A stretch of DNA of 15,976 nt from Stephanodiscus triporus (taxonomy: Eukaryota > Bacillariophyta > Thalassiosirophyceae > Thalassiosirales > Thalassiosiraceae): contig JALLAZ010000404.1 of the NCBI GenBank assembly GCA_036939755.1, positions 1 through 15,976 of the forward strand, read 5' to 3'. Below the pieces are notes generated by a model, which saw only the letters and a list, made by a program, of their open reading frames with translations, had not been told where the DNA came from and made no database searches. Positions 8,401-15,976 of this stretch are shown here, piece by piece. Within the stretch, counting starts at the first letter, position 1. The number at the start of each line of letters is the position of its first letter. A program made the translations under genes and the position numbers.

Positions 8401-11400
8401 TCGGCGTTAAAATCACTGATGTAAAGATGAAGCAATGTTGTAAACGCCATCGATTTAGAAGAAGTATACAAAAGACAGATGTTGCTTGAACTAGCAGGTG
8501 CCTCTCCCATCTTATTGAGAAAATGTGTGTCGAGGAAATGCTGTTGATGCTTGCGCATCTTTTCGTCAGAGGAGTATCTCCATATCTGCATACGGAACAA
8601 AACTTTAGGTCAATAGTCGTAAGAGGTGTGTAAAGTAGCATCAACAAACTTACGTTCTCCCTTAGTGCTCTGTTAAGATGAAAGTTGTTCCCTTCCCCTG
8701 ATGCATTATGTCGGCTCCTTGCTACGACACCAGAGAGTATCATATAGCACGCGGCCTCCCTTAAATGGGAGGTTGTCGGCGATACCTCTATCTGGATTTC
8801 GGTAGCGGATTCGATGATTGATTGAAACATAGCAGTATAATCATCGTCCGTACGTATTCTTGCTGCATTGCACTGTACTTTATTTTCGATTTCCAAAGCC
8901 TTGCCCACGAACCCAGATGCAAGTGATTGAAGCATAGTGCGAAAACTTTTCCATCTCGTATTCTTTATCATCGTCATGCTTGCATACGATGCAGCCAGAG
9001 CCGCACATCTCTGAAGTAAAACCGAGGATGGTGATAGACGATAAACACTATTCGTTTCGTTGGCTAAAAAAATCGAGTTCATGTCCATAAGATCAGCTTG
9101 CAACTCAGATCCTATTACTGCTGATGCACCATCAACGCAAGAATATTCCCATAATTGCTTCACCGCCGTATTGACCTTGGCTTGGGGTGCAGAAGGCAGT
9201 AGACTGAGATCTACATCATATGCCTCTAGTGTCACTGATTTCTCAATTAGCTGCTTTAAAAAAGAGTCCATTGATGGTAAATCTCCTAGCAGCCTGGTCG
9301 AAAGGAGTGAGTCTATCCACTTGATTTCCCTCCTACAAGTATTAACCTGCAGCCTGGACGGCGGCGACTGCTGGTCAGAGTTTGGCAGCGAGCCGCAATC
9401 ACAAAACATGAGACGTGCCAACAACATTTGCGGCTGTTTGAAGTCCGGCGCAGATTGAGAAGTTAATGTTGCGCAACATGATGAAAAACCGATGATTGAC
9501 CAGATAGCTTCAATCTTTTCCCTTGGGATCTTATGGTTGAATGATCGTATTCTAGACTCATCTAATTGCATAGAAATAGGAAGAAAGAAAAGAGTTATAA
9601 TGCGAGGAACATCAACAGGGAGTCGCTACGAACAAAAGCACATACCTTGGGCAGTTTCGGGAACATCTCCCGACATAATAAATCTCTTGTGCATTTCAGG
9701 ATCAATTGCAGAAACAAACAGCACCGTCTCAGGTGCATTCTCCTTGCATTCATGGTTCAGTGATAAGTGCCATCTTGGCTCACCAAAGGTTGTGAGAAGC
9801 CCACACACACTAGGAAGCAGAGGAATGATAGATCCAATATGTACGCAAAGCGATCGTAGTTCATCAAAAACATGGCTCTTCAATAATGGCGTTTGGCCAT
9901 ATTCCTCCCACAATAATTGAGAGTAAAGTACGTCAACTACTTGGAGCAGAAGATGCTTCGCCAGTGCTGTGTGGTTGGCAAATATTTTGAATATAAGTCC
10001 ATCTTCCTGAGCAATCTTTTTCGTACTTTTCTTCCCGAGCATATGAAATACAAGGCACCAGCAACTGATGTGAAAGGAAGCAACTTCGGGGTAAGTTTGA
10101 ATAATGTCAAGAAGAGTCGTACATTTGACCCGAAAAATATACAGAAGAGATTGGAAAATTGTGACAACTTCATCCTTCTGGAGATCATCGTCACTTTTTC
10201 CACGTACAGCTGTCATCAAGTTGGCAAGAACATCTCGACTCGACGGTACACTGGAAGGGTAGCGATCTCCTAAATCCCGACACAAATCAATGATAGATCC
10301 ATTACTTTCCGAATTTACTCCTGACTGTTCAACCGTTTTATTGGAATCATTGGTCGGTAGTGAGTCAAATAAAATATCAGCGGACAAGTCATGAGGAATT
10401 TCAGGTCTGGAAGAAGCTGTTGCAGGATCATTTTTTGAGCTGCCTTTACTGCCACCCTGTCTCTGATTATGGTTCAACCGACCGTTGCTAACCAGCACGC
10501 GATGAGTCCCCGGTGAATTAGCTGCCTGGGTACCTGTTTGCCCTTGAGCATGCGCTGTAGCCCGTGAAAATATTGTGGATGCTCGATGTAGTTTGGCATT
10601 ACCATTTGTTGATGCCTGCCGATTACTTCGGCCATGGCCTCTCGACCGCCACCTGGAATTTTTCTTTCCCTTTTCGCTACCTTCCTGCTGCTTGTCCAAC
10701 CAGCCACTCATAGTTTCAGAAATCGAACGAGATTGTCGTTGTGGGCCACTGGCAGTCCCTCCTACTGATGCCGAAGGGGTTGCGCGCTTGGAGAGTTGCT
10801 TATTCGCAGAACTGCGTGGAATCCGGGTGTCGTCGTCAATATCATCCGCAGCATCACAGTTTGTTGTAGAATCGACTTCTTCTTCGAGTGCAGTGGCAGG
10901 CGGAGATTGTTCATCTTCGATGCCAGTTGTGGCATCGTCTCTAAGTGACAATGGCAGTCTATAATTATTAGCATCGTCTTCGCGTCTGTTAGGATCGCCA
11001 CCAAAGTATCTAGTTCTAACAAAATGGTGCTGCTTCCTTTGTTTCAAGCCCAAACTGCTTGCTTTCCGCCCAGAAGATGATTTCCTCTTTCGTGAAGCAT
11101 GTGGATGGCGAACATCGGAGTCCCTCTCAACCGTCCTTTTCATCTTCCTCGGTTGTTGCAAGCTTGAGCCCTCACCATCAGCACAATTGGCAGGGATGGT
11201 ATCGTTACCATCATCATTTTGCTTCTGACAATAAATATTGTCAGCAACCGACTGAAGTTCCTTCTCTACCTCCTTCTGGAACGAAGTGACCTTCGAATCA
11301 ATATCTTTCACTAAATCACACATTTCAATGACACGCACATCCCACACATCCACCGCCGTAATGCGACAGAGCTTCTTCTGAGATTTCGTCAACTTTCCTT

Positions 11401-13196
11401 CGTTCTCGCGCCTCTCTCTCTTGGATAACAGTCGCGTAAGAGCAATATTGCATAAATCTACCCCATGTCTATGGAGTTTCTCAATAATGTACCGGTTTAA
11501 TTCATCACTGTTGAAAGAATTGGCATAAGAAGAGAGAGTTCGGACACACGATGATTGAGTTAAAATGCCAAGCACATGAAGAAGAGAACACGAAACCCCA
11601 AACACACCTTTCTTCTGAAAGTTTATCCAGTGCATCCATCATCTCCTCGGAAGTCGTCGCCGATGTCGTCGTCAGAAGGGACGGTGATCTAGATGACAAC
11701 CTCTTCTTTACTGCATGTAACCTCCATCTGAGCTCGTTCAATTTATTCTGCACATGGCTAATACGCTCATCTCGTACTTGGGCACATAACTCCTCGATGA
11801 AATTCGGGAGATCTCCCCATTCCATTTCCCTCACTTTAAATTTGCATTTTTCTTCATCGTCTGATTCAATCATCTCATATCCCACATCCTCCTCTGAGTA
11901 CTCCTCCCTAGGAGTGAGCAAATAATCATCTGACTTTTCCCCATCCGATTCCTCCACAGGAGTGAGTAAAAAATCCCCTTGATTGTCATCACTTCCATCA
12001 TTACCTCCGGAGTCTATATCGTCACCTGGCGCCTTCACATCAACCACGTTCACATCAACATCAGCAGTAGCGGACGATGTCGATGACAAAGTAGCGCGAG
12101 CGCGCAGATCGGCAAACGTATCCATACCATCGTCCGTGGAGGAGGAATCAGATTCGAACATGTCATTATTTCGCTTTCTATTCTTCTCTTCGATCCTATT
12201 GGTGGGATAATGACTATGACGAAGATGATGATGTGATGCTCCATCACTCTCATGGGATGTTACCGCTTTATACATTTTCGTTGCATCGTTCGCAACAGTC
12301 TCATCACCCTCTCCTGTCACCATTGCCGATGCAGCCATGCACAGCGAGCCGAGTAGAGCACAAGCGTTCTTAGGTCTGGTCCTCCTGCTGCATTTCTTGT
12401 TCTTCATGCTACCATTCGTCTTCTTTAATTGGTCATCCCGCTTATTCATCATCAGGTTCATATCGCGCAACTTCCTTTCCCGTGCCCTCATGGCGAGCAG
12501 TCTTCGTCGTTGTTCCTTTCGAAGTTGTAATATTGCCAATGGTACCTCGTCGTCGCTCGTGTCGTTCTCGTTATCACTGCCACTCATGACGATGTCGCCG
12601 CCATTCTTGTCTCTTCGCAGAAGTGTCGTTTTTATTCTCCTTCTTCTTCGCGTGATCTTCCCATTTCTCTTTCGATGACGATTCATCGACGCGACCCTCC
12701 GCCGTTCCTCCTCCTCTGAGTCAACGCCTCCGTCCTTATTATCGCTCCAATGATCACCGTGGCTGGCATCTTCATCATCATCGCTATCGTCGCCATTGCT
12801 ATCGCTGGTGGTGGTGGCGCTCTCGGAATCACTCATCGTTCCCTCCCGACGACGTCTCATCAGATTCCCCTCCCTCGTATTCCCGCGCCGCAGTTCTTCC
12901 TTCGCGACGGCTGCGGCTGCGGCTGCGGCGGCGGCGGCGGCAAGGGCGGCGTCCTTCCTCCAATCGCAATCGCCGCAGTCGATCGCGAACGACCCGCACT
13001 CCCTGCACCTGCGCGAGTTGACCGCGTCTCGACGACTTCGACGGGACGACGCGCACCTCGCCCCCACGTCCCCCGCCTCGATCTGGTGCGCGAATTCGTT
13101 GCGGTCGGACACGTAGCATACCGGCACACCGACGTCCTTATTCGTGAGCTCGCCCGGCAGGTATTTCACGTCCACGTGCGTCACGACGGTCGTCGT

Positions 13197-13231
<35 letters not shown>

Positions 13232-13619
13232 TGATCCCCTGTCCCACGGGGGGGGGGTGGTACAATTTCTCGACGCGCCCCAACCCCCCCGGGCGGTTCA
13301 TGCCCGGCCACGTCCGCGGTCGGACGTGGACCATGCGACCGACCGTCAGCCACTCCCGCGTCACCGATGCCGGCGACGACCGAGATTTCTCGCCTCCGCC
13401 GATGTTGCCTTTGCCAGCATCGGCGGCCGCGGCGGAAGGAGCGGGCGGCGGAGGAGGAGGAGGACGTGAGGCCGCCGCCCGGGGCGATGCGTCGTCGCCG
13501 TCGTCGTCGTCCCCATCATCGCGATCGTCCCGACCGCGAGGCGCCGGGGCGCCGACGTCGTCTTCGTCTTCTGCCGCGACGCGACCTCCTCCCCGCACAT
13601 CGCATTTGGTGTCGCTCAT
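5452..13619 (-). CDS. Very large nuclear-type protein: Tudor-like module, zinc knuckle, disordered middle, helical C-terminal half
   Basis: Five exons on the minus strand: 13619-11608, 11507-9646, 9561-8654, 8585-7797 and 7704-5452. Introns are 100, 84, 68 and 92 bp, all GT-AG, and every junction keeps the frame, giving 2607 aa. Residues 1-85 are acidic and Pro/Ala-rich. Residues 88-172 (VGRMVHVRPRTWPGMNRPGG...VDVKYLPGE...) resemble a Tudor/SH3-type chromatin reader split by Ala7-Thr7. C205-x2-C208-x6-C215-x2-C218 is a zinc knuckle. Residues ~260-340 mix acidic runs with RHRKRNGK and RRRRR basic clusters (nuclear signals). DFLLTPVEE (549-557) and DYLLTPREE (565-573) are tandem motifs. A charged helical stretch lies at ~595-645, disordered sequence at ~740-1085, then amphipathic helices to the end, without membrane spans, suggesting an alpha-solenoid. 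Function unknown. A Mus7/MMS22-like repair scaffold is one idea to test, but I see no diagnostic motif. The 3' end may be spliced differently (see 5476-5573). Confidence 0.85.
5476..5573 (-). other. Candidate optional intron at the 3' end of the large gene (98 bp)
   Basis: Within the last exon, GCTG|GTAAGTCC at 5573 and TTATGTCCCAG ending at 5476 form a well-shaped GT-AG pair of typical length. Splicing would replace the last 29 residues (GKSMGNTD...TMSEEM) with DYNV and a TGA stop. Retention keeps an open, hydrophilic tail, so both forms are possible. Confidence 0.4.
11901..11975 (-). other. Tandem LLTPxEE motif in the large protein
   Basis: Two copies, DFLLTPVEE (11975-11949) and DYLLTPREE (11927-11901), start 16 codons apart in an acidic Ser-rich region. 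Each fits the Thr-Pro phosphodegron pattern hydrophobic-x(0-2)-T-P-x-x-E recognised by Fbw7/Cdc4 F-box proteins; each is also a possible CDK/MAPK site. The nucleotide copies are still similar, which suggests a short duplication. Confidence 0.6.
12908..12945 (-). repeat. GCT/GGC triplet tract encoding a poly-Ala run
   Basis: Imperfect alanine triplet repeat in exon 1 of the large gene, coding for about 15 alanines just after the zinc knuckle (residues ~224-240). A likely linker and length-variable site. Confidence 0.75.
13189..13230 (-). repeat. (GTC)7(GCC)7 compound microsatellite encoding Ala7-Thr7 within the Tudor-like module
   Basis: Seven GTC followed by seven GCC triplets on the plus strand. 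On the coding strand these are seven GCG-type Ala codons followed by seven ACG Thr codons. The tract lies between GITA and VVTHVDVKYL, that is, in a predicted loop of the Tudor-like fold, and should vary in length between alleles. Confidence 0.85.
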
Positions 13620-13987
13620 CTTCCGACCAGTCGAAGCGTAGAAGAGGAGTAGGGAGCGGATGAATTGGTCATGGTGTGTGGACTTTTTGTCATGTCTTCG
13701 TCATCGTCATTGCAGAATGCCTCCTTTTTACTTATCCTGCTGAGGGTACAACAACCTATCGAACCTACGATCCGGATAGGTATCTCTTTATCGGTGAACA
13801 GTGAACAGTGGGGTTCACGAAAAAAAGGATATCAACAAATCTAATTCCTACGTGGATAGTACCACGAGTGAAGCCTTAATTTTCTAATCGGGACTCTTTT
13901 GGGACGGCACCGCCATCGCATGTCGTGCTCTCACCAGGGTAAAATTTACAGAGGGCGGCGATGACCTCCCTCAACGAGTTCGTTCAA

Positions 13988-14061
13988 TCCTCGCCATCCT
14001 AAAATCCCAATCGGCTCCAAACACCCTTCTCTATTGATTAGGCTGATTACGATGGCGAGGA
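13988..14061. repeat. Inverted repeat with 11-bp perfect arms and an inner stem
   Basis: TCCTCGCCATC (13988-13998) pairs perfectly with GATGGCGAGGA (14051-14061). Inside it AATCGGC (14009-14015) can pair with GCTGATT (14042-14048) with one G-U. It could form a two-stage hairpin of 74 nt, as RNA or as a protein-binding site. Confidence 0.45.
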
Positions 14062-14244
14062 ATCATCATGCCATCTATAAACACAGGAAAACACAAGCAC
14101 GGCACGTCGACACGATGCGCCATGCCTTTAAATAGCTAATAAATAGTAAAAACAATTATACTCTCTAGTTTTAACGACATCGACTTGTCGCGCAGCATGT
14201 TGGCTGATTGTTGTATGCGGCGGCGCTGGGGGGGGGCACCATGG

Positions 14245-14276
14245 CAACCATGGGATGACGGCAGCCGCCATGGTTG
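14245..14276. repeat. Inverted repeat CAACCATGG / CCATGGTTG
   Basis: Perfect 9-bp arms with a 14-nt spacer, next to a G-run (14228-14236) and a further CCATGG copy at 14239-14244. The palindromic core makes it a weak candidate regulatory site; chance is possible. Confidence 0.4.
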
Positions 14277-14288
14277 GGGTGTGTTTTT

Positions 14289-14311
14289 TTAGCTAGCTTC
14301 CGCCTAGCTAA
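14289..14311. repeat. Short hairpin TTAGCTAG-N7-CTAGCTAA
   Basis: Perfect 8-bp arms around CTTCCGC, preceded by a run of T (14284-14290). If transcribed it would form a small stem-loop. No gene ends here on either strand, so a terminator role is not supported. Confidence 0.4.
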
Positions 14312-14693
14312 TCACGAGTCAGATGTCCCACAACCCCAAAACCACCCAAAAACCAGCCACTGTCAGACCACATATCTCCACCAATAATGGTTGTATGGGG
14401 ATGTTTGAAGTACCCCTCCTATGCGCAGCATGGTTGGAAGACCTCTGCGCCATAATAGCCCACAGATCAATCATATTACAGTCAGTAGGCCTGGGTGAAT
14501 CATTGGAAACCATGGTCACGTTGTGTTTGTGGGCTATCTACTGTACTTCTACGTTTTCAAACTAAAAACATAGGAGTGACGTGGAGGTCCGCATATGATA
14601 ATAATGGTATAGATCTACATACGGGATTTATGTACTAGGGCTACGATATGGGGGAAAATCGTAAAGACCACTGTAAAATCTACCCCTCAAAAG

Positions 14694-15818
14694 ATGAATT
14701 CATCAAATAGAGAAGGGGGGTGACTGAAATGGCAAGACAGCGGCAATGATGATGACAGTGGTGGCGGTGGTAGTGTCATCAGCGGTGACGCTGAGGCGGT
14801 GGCGATGACGATGACAACAAAAATAACAATCAACACAAAGCGGCAGAGGAAAGGCGGCGACAACAACGGCGACGGTGATGTCGACGGCAAGGGGATGATG
14901 GCGATGGTGACAACACCGCCGCCGCCGACAACGGTGGTGGTGGCATCTGTGGCAACAACAAAGACAGCGATGGCATTAGCGGCACCACCGACAAAGACAG
15001 CAAAAATGAAAGCAACAATCAACTAAAAGCGTCAGAGAAATGGCAGTAACAGCGACAGCAACGGCGATAGAGACGACGGCAAACGTGGACACCGCCGACA
15101 ACGACAACAACGATGACACCAATAGCAATGGTGATGACCAACGACGTGGTGGGGGGCACATACAACAATGGACTAAAGGGGCAGCGGAAGGGCAGGGTCC
15201 TGGGTGCGACATGGTCCTGACCAACCAGGCCGACATACTATCACAGTTGGAGAGGAACGTTGCAGTCAATTTTGAACGACAGAGACTGCCGTCATTGTCT
15301 GATGATGACGGCAACGGATCAACGCAAGATGGAGAAGACAGCAACCACCCAAAATTGCCATGAAGACAACAATGCGCGATGATATGGGCAATGCCCCTCA
15401 GCTGGTTGTGCGACGGAGTAAATTGCTTCCTCAAGAGTCTCAGTTGGGAGGGAACAGGGTTCGACGTGGTTGTCAATTGCAATTGCATTTACGAGCCGCT
15501 GTACAGAAAGAGGTGCATTTGTTCCCTCATCGTTGATTGTTTTTTTTGCGTGCCATCAGGTGAGCTCTTCCTAATGGGCCAAGCTTTGTTTATTTTCCCT
15601 CTCTTCAAGGCAGTTGGCATCTGTTGAACAAAACAATCAACAAGCTGCTCAGGGTCAATCCGCAATGCCTGGTGGTATCGATCATGGAGAGGAGGGCGGC
15701 CGATGGAATAGATGGAATCTAGGACAAGATGAGGAAGATGGATCCCGTTGGAGGCGTGGACAAAGTCTGGTCGGAAGAGAGGAGGCAGATCGAGATATAC
15801 ATTGCTAGAGGGCATTAA
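14694..15818 (+). pseudogene. Decayed D/N/G-rich protein-coding gene with stops and frameshifts
   Basis: Coding-like pieces lie in series on the plus strand in shifting frames. An ATG at 14694 reads MNSSNREGG, a TGA stop (14721-14723), then LKWQDSGNDDDSGGGG. After a shift, GDDDDNKNNN...HKAAEERRRQQRRR meets TGA at 14876-14878 and runs to ASEKWQ and TAA at 15047-15049. A different frame from 15040 gives QQWTKGAAEG, LTNQADILSQLERNVAVNF and SLSDDDG to about 15350. A further shift gives KIAMKTTMRDDMGNAPQ and VVRRSKLLPQESQ to TGA at 15534-15536. The last piece, from about 15614, reads LLNKTINKLLRVNP, a TAG stop (15720-15722), then GVDKVWSEERRQIEIYIARGH and TAA at 15816-15818. An unplaced intron may lie between about 15510 and 15613. 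I do not recognise the family. Sequencing error could explain single breaks, but not readily all of them. Confidence 0.45.
14825..15060 (+). repeat. Imperfect 189-bp direct repeat in the decayed gene
   Basis: AACAATCAACACAAAGCGGC (from 14825) recurs as AACAATCAACTAAAAGCGTC (from 15014), with similarity continuing through the following CAGAG and CAACGGCGA stretches. The offset of 189 bp is a whole number of codons and both copies sit in the same frame (NNQHKAAEE / NNQLKASEK), pointing to an old coding duplication. The surrounding sequence is GAC/AAC/GGT/GAT low complexity. Confidence 0.5.
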
Positions 15819-15976
15819 ACTAATGCCAAACAGTGCTGAGGAATATCCGAATGGATTTTACAAATATGTATTGACCCTGTAAAAATCTCGGATGAGAGGC
15901 GATGGCCATTTTACATGTAAGTAGAGTCCATCGCAAATTGAAGTGTTCACGGAGATGATGGAACTGATGTGTAACA
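15819..15976. other. Window end, no feature seen
   Basis: The last 158 bases are AT-rich, with no recognisable coding or RNA element. Confidence 0.4.

Larger units (their letters stand above)
13620..14690. other. Intergenic stretch with upstream region of the large gene and small hairpins
   Basis: No coding sequence is convincing; the longest open frames (66-80 codons at 14319-14565) overlap on opposite strands and look like chance. The first few hundred bases should contain the promoter of the large minus-strand gene; I see no clear TATA box. Three inverted repeats stand out (13988-14061, 14245-14276, 14289-14311). I found no terminal repeats or target-site duplications that would mark a transposon. 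Confidence 0.5.

Noticed and set aside
9917..10273. 118-codon plus-strand ORF opposite exon 2 of the large gene
   Set aside because: No recognisable protein and no splice context; the opposite strand is continuous coding sequence.
12750..13641. Long plus-strand open frames opposite exon 1 of the large gene (up to 239 codons)
   Set aside because: Arg/Ala/Pro-rich antisense shadows of a GC-rich coding exon with no domain; the minus frame has the zinc knuckle and in-phase splicing.
14228..14311. G-run and hairpins as a possible MITE or transposon end
   Set aside because: No terminal inverted repeat pair at a distance and no target-site duplication seen.
14319..14565. Overlapping 66- and 80-codon ORFs on both strands
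   Set aside because: Short, no similarity I recognise, and mutually overlapping; most likely chance.
15489..15815. Minus-strand 108-codon ORF over the end of the decayed gene
   Set aside because: The plus strand in the same place reads more like protein (VDKVWSEERRQIEIYIARGH), so the minus frame is treated as its shadow.

Overview
The window reads as nuclear DNA of a diatom, most likely a centric one. Four things point there: short GT-AG introns (68-127 bp where placed), densely packed genes on both strands, a protein with a diatom-type plastid leader, and a fused TPM/RING membrane protein of a kind I associate with diatoms. Four genes and one decayed locus are visible. I saw no tRNA, rRNA, CRISPR array or intact transposon.

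Layout: (1) 1-1614 (+), the 3' part of a TPM-domain / transmembrane / RING protein. (2) 1698-2797 (-), a complete three-exon DUF1995 protein of the plastid, convergent with gene 1. (3) A 244-bp divergent promoter with an E2F-like site. (4) 3042-4625 (+), an ExoIII/APE1-family AP endonuclease with a presequence, a nuclear-type basic region and a PCNA-binding motif inside its catalytic domain. (5) 4626-5451, no convincing gene, but splice signals on the minus strand at 5199-5441 suggest a spliced 3' end of the next gene. (6) 5452-13619 (-), one very large five-exon gene for about 2607 aa. It has a Tudor-like module and a four-Cys zinc knuckle at the N terminus, a long disordered acidic/basic region with a duplicated LLTPxEE motif, and an all-helical C-terminal half. 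It is probably a nuclear or chromatin scaffold and I cannot place it in a known family. (7) 13620-14690, intergenic with a few hairpins. (8) 14694-15818 (+), a probable decayed D/N/G-rich gene broken by stops and frameshifts and carrying a 189-bp repeat.

All splice junctions in the DUF1995, AP endonuclease and large genes were placed by reading-frame continuity across GT-AG pairs. The strongest leads are the PIP-box endonuclease with an E2F-like promoter site, the large Tudor-like/solenoid protein, and a stop-free cryptic intron in the RING gene. By eye, GC content falls from 5' to 3' within genes on both strands.
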